64,000 bases of DNA from the NCBI GenBank assembly GCA_011634665.1, contig WAEK01000009.1:731001-795000 (forward strand), in the 5' to 3' direction. This document shows, one piece after another, positions 24,265 through 35,982 of this stretch. Source of the DNA: Mortierella sp. BCC40632. Its lineage: Eukaryota; Mortierellomycota; Mortierellomycetes; Mortierellales; Mortierellaceae. The notes beneath the pieces were generated by a model that had not been told where the DNA came from, did not search any database, and saw nothing but the letters and a program-made list of their open reading frames with translations. The position numbers were made by a program, and so were the translations under genes. Numbering within the stretch: the stretch's first letter is position 1; every line of letters begins with the position of its first letter.

Positions 24265-26958
24265 AGAGAAAGAGAAAGAGGATGAGCGACTGTTTAAGGA
24301 AAAGTGAACCAGAGAAGAGACAATGACAAATGAATAGCTTACCTCCATCGTTTGTGCACAGGGACCCTCAATGGGCTGATCGCAGCCTTTACAAAGTGAG
24401 TTATTCAATTTGTGGTAATGCCTTCGGCAGTATGGTGCATCCCCAAAGACATAGAAGCTCTTGTCCGGGAATGGCTTCTTGCAGATTTGACATCCAAAAC
24501 AGGCTGCATGCCATTTACCCTCCAGTTTTCCGTCTTGTGCACACACAGCCTCTTTCTCCACTGGGAGGCCACAGCCGCGGCACTTGGGCAAGAACAGTTC
24601 ACCAAAGTCCCGAGGACAAAAGATTCGCCCATTCTTTTCAACATGTCCAACAGATTGGTTGATGGGTTTCTTACAATGGGAGCACGTCAAGTGGTGTTCG
24701 TGCCATGCTTGACCCAAAGCATAGACTGGGGTTTCTCCCTGGATAGTGGCATTGCATCCTGCACAGGTGGCAGACACGCCTGCGCCAGCCCGACTGCGAG
24801 ATGGTCTTTCTGATCGCTGAGCCTCCTTCTCCAAGTACCGCTGATAGTCCTTTTCACAGAGCAGGCGACCTTCGTACTCGTGCCCATGACGTTGTGACTC
24901 AATCGGGCGGCGACAGCGAGCGCACTTGAAGCACTCGGGATGGTAGTCACCGTGTGGCATCTTGATCACCTCATTAATCTCGTGCGGTTCAATATCGTGC
25001 TTACAACCTTCACAGTGAGCAACACCTCCACGTCGATGCGCCGAACGACTACGAGTAGATGAGCGCGCACTAGGCATTGAGCGGTCTCGATCCCGTCCTT
25101 CTCGAGATCGGTCTCCATCGCGCTCACGGTCCCGCTGAGCTCGCTCTCGCTCCCGATCAGTACGATCACGCTCACTACGGTGATCCCTGTCTCGCTCTCT
25201 CTCTCGTTCTCGATCCCGATCCGTTCTGTCGGCTCGCTCGCTCTTATCCCTGTGTCTCTCGCGATCTCGGTCGCGTTCTCGATCGCCACGATCGCCACGG
25301 TCGCGATCTCGGTCGCGATCACCTCTTTCACTACGCTCCCTTCCCTCCCTTCCTGAGCGATAGCTTCGAATACTCTCAGTTTCGCTGCCAAGCTTGGGCA
25401 GACCTGGTGTCGGGGGAGGAGAGCCGGTCATATCGCGGGTCCTGGACGATCCAGACTCGTGAATGTTAGGACGGGATCTCGAGCGGTGAGAAGATGCTGG
25501 TCGAGTCGAGTCTCTTGACGACGTTGGTAGGACGTTGATTTCCTGAATCAGATCATCCATGAGGGCGTCAAACTGATCTCCGCTGGGTTTACGTGCCGGT
25601 GCAGCGGAAGGGCGACGACCTATGAAGAGAATGGCGCGTTGGAAAGTGTAAGAATGAGTAAGAGACATCTAAGAACTGGCGAAAGCCGTTCATGGAAATA
25701 AAACCATAGGTTCACGGTAGTACCTCTAGCCGGTGCAGGTGAAGAGGCATCTGGCGGCGTAGGTGGTCGGTAGGCGGACTGTTGTTTCGAAGAAGAAGAC
25801 GGATCAACAGCGAACAAATCACCAGGGGACACTGGGGGCGACGGTGTTTTGTAGGCAGAGGCAGTGTGCTGGTCCCGGTCCCGGTCTCGCCGGTCTCGGT
25901 CTCTTTCCCTTTCCCTTTCCCGGTCTCGATCTCTGCGATCACCCGAGTCGTTCATCAGCTCCTCTGTCTTCTCAGAGCGAACAGAGCGAATGGACCGCTC
26001 GGACCGCTCGGACATGGCGGTGTTGGATCGTTCTCGCTGGAGACTCCTCTCGGCTAGGATCGAGGAAGCTGTCGATCCAGAAGACCCTGATCGGCTGAAC
26101 CCGCTGGCCGTCGCAGGGGGAGAGCTGCTGTATTCACTGTGCTTCTGGCGGTAGTCCCGAGCCTTGTCCCGTGGGTCCCGCACAGAATCACCATCTCTGT
26201 CGGGGTAGCCAAAGCCATCAGTCGGGGACCGGACGCGTCCGGATGCTTCCAGACCATTGATGCCTAGTCCGTGTGCTGATGCAATTGATGGGCTCCGCGC
26301 ATTGGACTTGATTGGCACGGCAGGCTGGGAGGCACGCGTTGAGTTGGGGCTAGTCGAGTAGGGACTCGGAGAGTCGACGGGGGTTTTTGATCTTCCGGGG
26401 ATAGCAGTTGGTGAGGATGAGGCTGGGAAACGGCTATCGTCGAGAGGAGTTGCCGAACGAGAGTTGGCAGAAGGCTGCTGGTAGTGAAGCTGACCATTCC
26501 TGTCATCGAGAGGTGCTTTTGGGAAATACTCGTTCTGCTCTCGCAAATAGTGCGAGTTCATCCCATTGGCAAGCACCTGGCGGTCGTAGCTGGGAGCAGT
26601 CGGGGTTGTTGGTGAAATAGAGATGGGTGAGCCCGTCGTAGTGGCATTATTGGGAGCACTACTGCTGGGGGCTGGCGGGGACGATGTCGACGACGATGCA
26701 GACTTGTTCTTCTTTGCGTACTTTTCTAGGAATGGGAGCGAAGGCCGCGACGACGGTGCGGAAGGTCGGCCTGGCGAGAATGGCGCCGCACCAGGACTTC
26801 GGGCACTCGGTGTAAATGGTAATGGTGAAGCCCCGGGCGATGGTGATGCTCCTGGTGGGGGCGGTGGTTTATGGCCTGGACGGTAGGCTCCAGACGACGG
26901 AGACTCTATGAAGTTAGGATGCGGACAGGAAGTTGAGTTGAGTAGATTGCTTTGAGCA

Positions 26959-27033
<75 letters not shown>

Positions 27034-27575
27034 CTAACCGCTTCTTGAGTTCTCACCAAGGGCTGCAACGCATCAATATCAGAAAGAGAGAGATATATTT
27101 ATATTAGAGCCGACGCATAGAGACATTCATTCCACCGATTCGGCTGCCATCACCCTTCTCCTCCTTCTCCTTCAGGCAATTGCCTTCCTCATCGCGATGA
27201 GCTATGGTCTCCATCCATTTGGCCCTGAGATGTCAAATAAGCTTCTGTGGATTCACTGGTCCGTCATCGAAGAGAACAAGGGGTATTGGCAGCCCGACGG
27301 GGCCTGTCACCGACAACAAAGGCTATGTCATGCTTCCTGCGTCTCCTGCGTCTCCTGCACACACGTTCCAGTTGTCCAGTCCCTGAAGAGAGGGCACAAG
27401 ATGACTTCTGTAGATGAGACTTACGCTTCGAGAGTGGAATCACTGGGAGAGCAGGCATGGCAGGGGCAGATGAGCAGACATGCTCGCCCAGCATGCGGAA
27501 CTCCACATCTTGTCCACAGTCAGAACAGCGGATGACAGGGAGAATCTGAGAGAGGCGAGGATCTTTTACACTCAT
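24034..27575 (-). CDS. Four-LIM-domain protein, paxillin-like
   Basis: Exons 27575..27425, a 24-nt micro-exon 27062..27039, 26905..25724, 25619..24343 and 24204..24034 keep phase throughout (934 residues). The start ATG 27575 gives MSVKDPRLSQILPVIRCSDC, a short zinc-ribbon-like N-terminus. Then come a Pro/Ser-rich disordered region, a strongly charged Arg-Asp/Arg-Glu stretch, and four LIM domains beginning CEGCKHDIEP, CAGCNATIQG, CRGCGLPVEK and CKGCDQPIEG. The last LIM is split between the final two exons. LIM arrays scaffold actin and Rho signalling at growth sites; fungal Pxl1 is the closest functional analogue I can name. Two introns contain long CT repeats in their 3' parts. Confidence 0.88.
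24209..24280. repeat. CT/GA microsatellite forming the polypyrimidine tract of an intron
   Basis: On the LIM gene sense strand this is a CT repeat running directly into the 3' splice site before 24204. Confidence 0.95.
26959..27030. repeat. CT/GA microsatellite in a LIM-gene intron
   Basis: About 70 bp of GA on the plus strand, CT on the gene strand, between the 24-nt micro-exon (27062..27039) and the exon starting at 26905. Confidence 0.95.
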
Positions 27576-28605
27576 CACGTATAAGGGTCGTGCGGAAGAG
27601 AAGGCCCCTGGAGGGAGAAGTGAGAGAAAGAGAGAATGAAAGAGAGAGAAAGAGAAGGAACCGGCGACCTGCACACAGGGCTCGTTCGCCGGAGAGAAGA
27701 GAGGAGGAGGAGAAGGTGAGTGTGAGGTATGAAGTGTAAATGTGAGTGTGTGTGTGAGAGGGAGGCAGAGAGAGGCAGAGAGAGGCAGAAGGGAGTGGAG
27801 AGAGGAGCAGAAGGAAGAGGAAGAAGAGGTGAAAGATGATGAGGATGGGGTGGAATGGTGAGCGAGATGAGCAAATGATATTATTGTTGTCTGGGTATAT
27901 GAGAGCCAGACCTGACCATGCCCTTCACGGTCCCTGTCCTTGCACGACTTTTTTTTGCTCACTCTCCAACCAACGAACCGCTCTCTCTTTCCCGCCTCTT
28001 ACCTCCCTTTTTCTCTCGTGTGAGTCTCTCTCTCGGTCTGACCACGTGGTTGGGCCGTTGCGGCCTTGCAAGTAAGCTGATCGATTCTTGGCTAGAGAAG
28101 GGTTTGGTCTACTAGACTCGTTTGCACTTTTGATGCTCTGGTATCTCTCCCATCCACTCTGGCTTGACCCCAGGTTCAATTCAAATACATGAAACTCCTT
28201 AGCCTCTGCTCTCCTCCCTAGTACTTTTGTCTAATGATTGCAATTATTGTAGACAAACGTAAATCCTACACGAGCGAGCCTTTTGTAAAAACATGTACAT
28301 TCTTAATGGCATTCCCACAAGACTGGGGCCATTGAAGTCGTCCTTCCCAGTCCTCTACAGATTAACCTTCATCATTCTCAATCGACATGTCATCTCTAGC
28401 ATCACCATTCTTCGACCTTTTTCTTTCGTAATGGCTGTAAGTCAGATCTCTATTCTTTTAAACTACTCGTACCAGACGGTTCAATTACAGTATCAATGCT
28501 AGATATTGTGTCGAAATAGTCCCCAAAGGCTCATTTCGCGGTCGCTATTTGGTCCGCCTCCATTTCTCGCGCAAGAAATGGTACTTTCATGGTAGATCGC
28601 CTTTC
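27576..28605. other. Intergenic spacer upstream of the LIM gene
   Basis: One kilobase, purine-rich on the plus strand (GAGA and AGAGG runs about 27600-27840). It likely holds the LIM gene 5' UTR and promoter. No coding feature is supported. Confidence 0.6.
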
Positions 28606-29742
28606 TTACTTGTCGAACTTTTTGCGTGGAGATATGGAGCGCTTTCGGTATTTGGACTTGTTGTTGGGCTGTTGCTGGCCATTATTATTATTATTATTGT
28701 TGTTGTTGCGCATCTTGATCATCCTCTTTCGCATAACATTCATCATTTGCATGACGTTTGCAAGCTCATACACTTTGGACTCTGTCCCTGACTCGCTCTC
28801 GGACCAAGATGAGCCTGACCGGTCTGTGGTTCCCTTGGAGGAGGCTGTGGCTGCCGATACCGCAATATCCCGAGACTGTAGCTTAGCCTGCTCCGCCTCA
28901 TCCTCAAGCTGCTCTAGCGCATGCTTTTCCTGGACATCTTTTAAAAAGTCATCGACTCCATTGACAATAAGCTCTGGGAGGAGCTGAGGCATACTCGCCC
29001 AAGCGGTTGCCGTTGCTGTGGTGGCAATGGATTGAGGAATAGGCTGCGCCGATACTGGAGGCGCATGTGGGTACAGTGAGTCAAAGAAATGAATCAACTC
29101 CTCCATGGGATCTATCACATACAGGCGATATCAACAAAGTGTCAACGAAGTCCTGGTCAATACACTAAAGGGCTTCATTTCCAGCTAAAGTCCATCTTGG
29201 TTATAGAGGGTTGGCAGCCTACCTTCAAACAAGCCGTCGTAGGAGCCAGTGCTAGCACTATTGCTGATGTTGCTGTTGTCATTACTATTACTGCTGCCAT
29301 TACTACTACTGTGGCTACCATGAGTATTGTTTGTGAACATGGGCCCGTTGGTTATCCCGAGCAAGGGTCGATGGAGCGCAAAGAAGGCACCATGGGCAAG
29401 GTCGATTCTATGAAGGTCTAACAAAGGCTGATGAGGGATATCGGATGCCGAATTTGGATCTTCCTCGGGATGGAGACTACTGTTGCTGTCGCTGTCTTTG
29501 TCACTATTGTCCCCGTCACTATCTGTGTCACCATCACTGCTGTTGCTGGCTGCTTTGCGAGAACTGCCGTTGCCGCTGTTGTCATTGTTGCGGTTGGAGG
29601 ACGAAGACTGATGACGGCGATGGAGGGCTGTTGAGTCGTGGATGACAGAAAGCATGCCAATATGAGATGATGTCACTTGTAGGCGTGGCAGCGAGCGGGG
29701 AGTCAATGACAGGCCCCTGAGCGGCGGGAATCGGGCGAGCAT
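28606..29742 (-). CDS. Probable mitochondrial protein, possibly small-subunit ribosomal protein mS38
   Basis: Exons 29742..29223 and 29111..28606 join in phase 1 (341 residues). From ATG 29742 the N-terminus (MLARFPPLRGLSLTPRSLPR) has the Arg/Leu/Ser pattern of a mitochondrial presequence. A Ser/Asn/Asp-rich middle and a conserved-looking segment (LLDLHRIDLAHGAFFALHRP) follow. The C-terminus is very basic: VMRKRMIKM, then a poly-Asn run, then KYRKRSISPRKKF. Apart from the Asn run this resembles the mS38/Cox24 tail. The identification rests on those few residues. The stop at 28606 overlaps a good donor (GTAAGA), so a further exon cannot be excluded. Confidence 0.5.
28680..28710. repeat. ATT microsatellite inside the coding region
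   Basis: An ATT repeat (AAT on the gene strand) encodes the run of nine Asn in the C-terminus of the mS38-like protein. Confidence 0.85.
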
Positions 29743-29810
29743 CAAAGTCAATAAGTCGATGGCCCAAAGTATACAGTAACAGTAGAGAGAAAGTTGTTGA
29801 AAGAAAGAAA

Positions 29811-30008
29811 GAGAGATATAGATAGATAGAGATATATAGAGAGAGAGATAGAGATATATAGATATATATATATATATAGAGATATATATATATATAGATA
29901 TAGAGATATATATAGAGAGAGAGAGAGAGATATAGAGAGAGAGAGAGATAGAGAGAGAGAGAGATAGATAGAGAGAGAGATATAGAGAGAGATGAGAGAG
30001 AGAGGTGG
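29811..30008. repeat. GATA/GA compound microsatellite upstream of the mS38-like gene
   Basis: About 200 bp of interspersed GAGA, GATA and TATA repeats begin about 70 bp upstream of the start codon at 29742. The SLSLYISLS-type frames through it are artefacts of the repeat. Confidence 0.9.
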
Positions 30009-30599
30009 ATTGTCCGTGAATACGAGGATGAGGATGAAAAAGATAGTGGTGACACTGATGCTTTTGAAGATGCTTTGATGAGGATGAAGATCTTGTTGAT
30101 AATCGAGAAGTAGAAAAGGGGAAAGAGATAAAACACGCACACATTCGTGCGAGTAGTCTCCAAGACAAAGGTCACAGAATCGACAAAAAAATTCAGGGAG
30201 AAGCTAAAAAGACATGGTTAGCATTATGACAGGTTTGTTCTTAGCCCAGCCTTTATCTCCGCAATGAGAGTGCCTGAGAACCCTGCGTTCGCCATTCAGA
30301 GTGCCAAAGGGATGTGACCTCCGCTAAATCCTTGTCAAAGCCCTTTCGTCGCTTCTTGCAGACCTCTGTCCTTTCCTCCTTTATTCTCCATTTCATCTGT
30401 TTTATTTTTTCCACTCTTATTTTCGTGGATTATGCACGGTCCGTTACATGGGGCTACTGCGAAGGGAGCTGTTAATCCTCAATTAAACAGCGCACACTGA
30501 AGTCAAAAACAGGTGAAAGGTCGCAATACATCAAGCAAAAAAAAAAAAAAAAATCCGCTTGCTTATTTCTACGAAGTATCCAGGCTGTCTTTTCAATTT
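30009..30599. other. Spacer
   Basis: Region between the microsatellite and the 3' end of the PHP-domain gene. It contains an A run at about 30537-30553. No gene is seen. Confidence 0.5.
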
Positions 30600-32965
30600 C
30601 TATTCCTGACTCTCCAGGTCATGCCCCAGTCCACGACCTGGTCTATTTCTTTGCCCATTATGGTTGGTCTGAAGACGGGCACTTCCTCTTCCTTGATCTT
30701 CGCTTTCACTTTCGGACTCGTCTCCTGCAAGACTCTTCTGTTTTCTTCGCTGTTCTCTTTGATATCTCCTGCGTCTCTGAAATGGTCCCCAGCAACACCC
30801 AATCACGATCAATCGTACTGCTTCAAATAAAAGGAATCCAACAATGACCCAAGCAATAAAGTATCCAATGATCTCCCATCGCATCCGGAAAGAAGACTCG
30901 TGACAAAATCCACCCTGATGTGAAAAAGAGTACATGCCCGTCTGTTCTATCCAGAACATGCCAAAGTATTGACCCAACAAAGTGGGGGGCGCAGTTCGAT
31001 AGTATCCAAGATCCTCAGGTGGGTACGAGAGAGGTTGCGTGCCTGTGGGATCAAATAGGAATGAAGTGCGACGAGCACGTAGTTCGGCCATGATGCTTTC
31101 CATAGATCGGTTCCCATTCGCAGTTCGAAGAATGGTCCAACTATATGCATGCGAATCAGGATAGTGGACATCGACCCCGGTCATCAGCAAAAGGTTATTG
31201 TCCTGAATAAACCTGAGTGAAATGGTATCCAATGTATCTCCGTTAAGAATTTCGATCCCATCAATGCCTAGCTCAACGAGTCTCTCTCGGCTTGGATGAT
31301 TCTGCATTCTCGGTAATTGGTATCCATACTCTATGAGTAGTGACAGGGATCGATGGTTGAGATGAGTCGGATAAAGTCGAAAACCAGGAATATAAACATG
31401 TGTGTGAGAGAGAGAAGGTTTACAGTCTGATAGACTATCCATACCTGTGGAGTTGGACCAAGGAATGTGGTTAATGATTGCTAAACCTCCTAGTTCATGT
31501 GTCCGGTCAATTGTCGCCTTTATCTCTTCATCCGTCGGCCATTTCTTCAGTGCAACTTCGATCGTCTCGTTGATCCCAATCAGGTTCATATGGAACCGAC
31601 ATGTTCTATCGGTGATTCGTGTAAAAGATTTAGCATTCAAAGCAGAGGAAGAAGAAAAGTGGAAAGAAATGGTGAAAACTTACGATAGCTCCATGGCTGG
31701 GATCACAGTAATCGTATCACTGTACTTTTCCAGAGCAATCTTCTGAGCCGCCAATCCGCCTCGAATTGTATTGTGGTCACTCACAATCACTGCATTGTAT
31801 CCATTTGCTGTATTTTTTTTTTTTTTTTTTAAAAAAAAAAATATAAAAAAAGACCATGTGGAAGTCAAAAAATGGTCGACTGTCTCCCTTCCCAGAGATC
31901 GCTATCTTCTTACAGAGACACCCACTTACCAATATGCCATTTCAATAATACCTCAGGCGCCATTCTCCCGTCAGAATAAACAGAGTGTGCATGGCCGTCT
32001 AATAATACATTATATCCACCTGCTTCAGCTCCAAAGTAAGTCGCATTGATCATTGGGCTAAGATACGACTGTGGTTTGATAGGTTCCCAGTCAAATTCCG
32101 TTACGGCACTATAGTCCGATAGTTCCAATTGTCCTGATCGGAATGAATACATGATTGTTGCCGCTATCAACACCGCTAGGATCAACCACAGCATTACAAA
32201 CCGACAAAAAGGTCGCAGGACGGTAGAGCGGATGACGGATCGCTTTGATCGGAAGTGAGGCAAGAGCCATGGAGGAAGATGACGATAAAAGAACCGCTCT
32301 GCAGCTGAATATCCACCTTTTGACATATTCATATCCTGGCTTTGGTCGCAAGTGATAGAAACTGGATCAGAAGGCATGGAATCATGATCCATGTAACTGT
32401 GAAGAAAGAGAGTTCGTTCATGGTGTGGACTTGCAAGGTAAATCCCAAACCTCTGGATAGGTTGTTGGATCCATTTGTCAAATAATCGCTTGGGTTGAGA
32501 TTTATGTTCTCGCGAGAACGTTTGCTGCCAATCTCCTCCACTAGGTTTGTTCGAGGCAGTGTTCGGGGTAGTGTCCGGGATCATGGGGCTCTTGCCTGGA
32601 GTGACAGTGGTACGGTGATCCAGATCGTTGGACACATGGTTGTTGTAGTGTGATGAGGAAGCGGCAGTATCAATGATTCCTACATTTCGTTCAGTCATGG
32701 CTACTGCTGAGTTGGCCACGCCTGTTATGTCGCCGCTACTACCGTTATATTCTTGAGCCGAAAGATATTCAGTCCGGGGTTCATGCAGGATAGGTCTAGT
32801 CGAGTTATCATCGCTTTGGGCGAGGATTGACCGGGAGCCTGTGCTTTCTTCGGAGACATTCGAGGACTGGGATCTGGAGTGCGGCAGAGGTGTGAGGGTG
32901 CTAAGTGGTGAGGATGCTGTTACTTCTATGGGGAGAAGGCTACTATTTTGTCTGTTGATTGCCAT
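30600..32965 (-). CDS. Membrane-anchored PHP-domain metal-dependent phosphoesterase
   Basis: Exons 32965..31930, 31807..31684, 31605..31445 and 31330..30600 keep phase (683 residues). A long Ser/Thr-rich N-terminal region is followed by a membrane segment near residues 255-275 (LWLILAVLIAATIMYSF). The PHP domain then starts with DGHAHSVYSDG, continues with VSDHNTIRGG, IPAMELSTC, INHIPWSNST and LMTGVDVHYPD, and so carries the His/Asp/Glu metal ligands. A second membrane segment (IGYFIAWVIVGFLLFEAV) lies near residues 580-605, before a basic tail. PHP enzymes hydrolyse phosphoesters; the substrate of this fungal membrane group is unknown to me. Confidence 0.85.
31813..31841. repeat. T18-A11 homopolymer palindrome inside an intron
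   Basis: Eighteen T followed by eleven A within the first intron of the PHP gene, immediately upstream (gene sense) of the acceptor at 31808. Confidence 0.9.
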
Positions 32966-33811
32966 CGATTCTTTTTGGCGCCACTGACTTGATATGATTC
33001 GCCACTCTCTCCTTTTTAAATTGGTCTAGTCGTAGTGCAAAGGGAATTTGTAATGTCGACGATGAACCCGACAGAAAGAAAACGGGATGTAAAGAAACCA
33101 AGGCGAGATGAGATGGAGCGAATAAAGATGACAAAATGTATAATGTAAAGAGAGGAGAGAGAGAGAGCGAAGAGGAGAAATTGTAAAATGTCTAGCAAGA
33201 CAAGACAAGACAAGACAAGACAAGACAGGTCTGTGTGAGTTCTGGAACAATGCTCCTGGTCTGTCGGCCTGGAAACACAACACGAATCTGTTGTACTCGC
33301 GCGCCCTTGCCATCTTAGTGAAGCTCCACAGCGCGATGGACTGGTTAATCACTTCTGTTCTCATGGCCTTGCCATTCCCATCATTTCTTTGGTTTTCTAC
33401 TCCATCAAGACCATAATATCTATTGTCTATTACTCTTGAGCCCACGCCCAAAAAGGTCCAAAGCCCTCCCATCCATCTACCAACAGCCCATTTTCCAAGA
33501 TATTTGTATTGTTCGAGTGGCGCTTTGACCTTTGTCAAAGGTGTGTGAGGCAAGTTTGAGAGGTTGGAGAGAAGTAAAGGAGGGCAATGGAGCATTTAAA
33601 AGTTTGACATATAGACTCTCTTTGCCCATTTCCCAACCGTTTTTTGCCAGAAAAGATCGCCACGGTCTCATAAGGCACCCGATAACTGTTCTTCGAGGCA
33701 TTGTCACGCATAAGTGCTAGTCGGAATGAAAATATATAGTTTAATGAATGTCGTTCCTCCTATGTCAATGTCCATGTCTCGAGTCCGAGATATCATCTTC
33801 TAAAGGCGTCT
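32966..33811. other. Spacer with ACAAG repeat
   Basis: Promoter side of the PHP gene and 3' side of cytochrome c peroxidase. A 5-bp CAAGA repeat occupies about 33196-33227 (six copies). No gene is supported. Confidence 0.6.
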
Positions 33812-35982
33812 CTAGGCAGTCGTAGGCTTGAACTCGTACACCTTGACGTTCTCGTCAAACTTGCATCCCAACTCAAACAACTTGGCGCAGGCCTTGGCAA
33901 AGTCCTCAAAGAACTTTTGCTCATCCTTAGCGTAGATCTCGGCCCACTTGCGGAACTCCTTGTCCTTGGCAAAGGCCATATCAGCGGGCAACATCATCAA
34001 AGACTTGCTTTCCTTGTCTTCGAACTGCTTGGGTCCATTCCACTTCTTCTCGACCCACTTACGGCCCAAAAGCTCGGTGAAGAAAGTGTTTGTGAATACA
34101 GTGGGAGAAGCCGTCCAGGGGCCATCAAATCCAGAACGATCAGAGTGACAGCGGCCGAGAGCGTGAGCGCCGATCAAAGCAACAATCTCTTGGTCGTTAA
34201 AGCCCATCTTGTAAAAGATATCACGTGAGTGCTGGGCATCGGGTCTGGCAGCGTCAGGGAGACGACCTTCGGGAGGGGAGCTGTCCTCCTCACCATCAAC
34301 ACGTCCAGGTCTCCACTTGATAATAGGACCGCCCTGTTGTTTCCATCGAGTTCGTTAGTATACTTTTAGCGATTGACAAGACTGTTGCCTCATTGTTCTT
34401 AGTGAAGCAAATAGAGGCTCCGTGATCAGGTACCATCAAATAAACAAAAGATCATACCATTTCCTGGATGGCGCATACACCGGCGAGGGTCCAAAGATCA
34501 CCGTACGAAATCTCTGGGAACTTGTCCTTCACTCGGTTGAGGCGCTCACGAGCAATGGCAAGACCTGCATTGGCGCCATGACCAGCCTCGGGCTTGTAGC
34601 GCATGGTAGCAAAGTAAGAGCCGCCGTTGCCAGCGTTCTTGTCAAAGGTACCAGATGCATGCCATGCAAGGCGCAAGAAGACGGGTCCGTAGCTACCATC
34701 ATCGTAGTTGTCGTCCTCAAGGATATCAGCAATGGCGTTGTAGACTTTCTGGTAGTCGAGTGGCTCCTTAGGCTTCTCGGTCGAGGCGACAGCAGAGGCG
34801 GAAACAGGAACGGCGGCCCCTACGGTTCAACAGGAGAATGAGCAGTTTACGTTAGTTCAGTAGACAAGGCGAGAAGTGTTCGTTTAAAGTGAGCATTGAG
34901 CAAAGCGACAGGAGGGCTTCGGTTCTTGCATCCACGCCGACAAGCACAGTCCGGGTGTAGAGGGGGAGGAAACAGGGCTTGCCGTTGGTCCAGACAAGCA
35001 AGTTCGTCGAGTTTTAAGTTTTCCGAGATCCCCACCTAGACCGCCTCTCCTTCCTCTCCGAGATGTCTCGCATTGGAGTGACTAAGTGTGTAATGTGTGT
35101 ACTGAGTATGGGACGCAAAGAAGCCACAAGGGTACCAGAAGTCGCATCCAAAAGATCCAGAAGCCTCGCCTGCCTTCTTCACAAGTTCCATGTAGAGAAG
35201 ACTGATCCCTTTTGCTACTCCCCACCCCTTTCCTTGCATGTGCGACCCACGACCGAGGGAACGAGAGCACAGGAATAGAGTTTTCCGAAAAATTATCTTC
35301 TCACTGGGCATTGCGTGTCCATCCTCTCCCACTGCCCTTCATTCACTTTTATCCTAACGTGTGGACATGCTCCTTCTTTCTCCAAAGCAACCGATCACTT
35401 GGCAGCTTGGTCTCTCTCTCTCTCTCCCTCGCATCTGTATCAAAAGTAATCCTCTTTGATGGGGGAGAAAAGTAGAAAAACGGGGTGCACTCATCGAGGT
35501 AGAGTGGAGAGAAGGAATAGTGCATGAGAAAAAAAGGCAGGAGGACTCCGGGATCTTTGCCCGCACTGCGCAGCTAGGCTCCTCTCGGTCTTTTCTTTCT
35601 TGCGAGGCGCCTGTTCGGATCTCTGATACTAACCAACTCTCCACTCCGCTCGTCACCGCTCTTAATAAAATTAAAAGAAAAGAAACGCGTCTTCAAGCAG
35701 GATGACTGCGCATGCTAGTTCTCTCTTTTTTTTTTTGTTCTTACCTTGGTTCTGGGTGTAAAAGTGATATCCAGCGGCACCAGCTCCAGCGGCACCAGCT
35801 CCAGCGGCAATGGCGGCGATGATCAAAGTCGAGGCGCTACCACCGCCACTTGATGAGCTCTGGGAAGCATATCCGCGGCGGGCTGACATGGCAGCGAAAC
35901 GCGAAGGTGTAGCACTAACGGTGGCGCGGCGCGCGACCGAAGCAAGAGGTGCGCGAAGAAAGCGAGCAGCAGTAAGGGACAT
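33812..35982 (-). CDS. CCP1: Mitochondrial cytochrome c peroxidase
   Basis: Exons 35982..35745, 34819..34458 and 34333..33812 join with phases 1 and 0 and give 373 residues. The enzyme reduces hydrogen peroxide with electrons from cytochrome c in the intermembrane space. The N-terminus is a basic presequence ([19 protein letters not shown]) plus an Ala/Gly membrane-sorting segment, as in Ccp1. The distal heme site is [12 protein letters not shown]. The proximal His motif is [19 protein letters not shown] holds the expected radical Trp, and [10 protein letters not shown] and [17 protein letters not shown] are family-typical. The first intron is unusually long (about 925 bp). Confidence 0.96.

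Noticed and set aside
24205..25668. LIM exon reading through into the CT repeat to 24205
   Set aside because: A consensus donor at 24342 and a following exon completing the fourth LIM domain show that the repeat is intronic.
29582..30175. Minus-strand frames of Ser-Leu-Tyr-Ile repeats
   Set aside because: Produced by the GATA/GA microsatellite upstream of the mS38-like gene.
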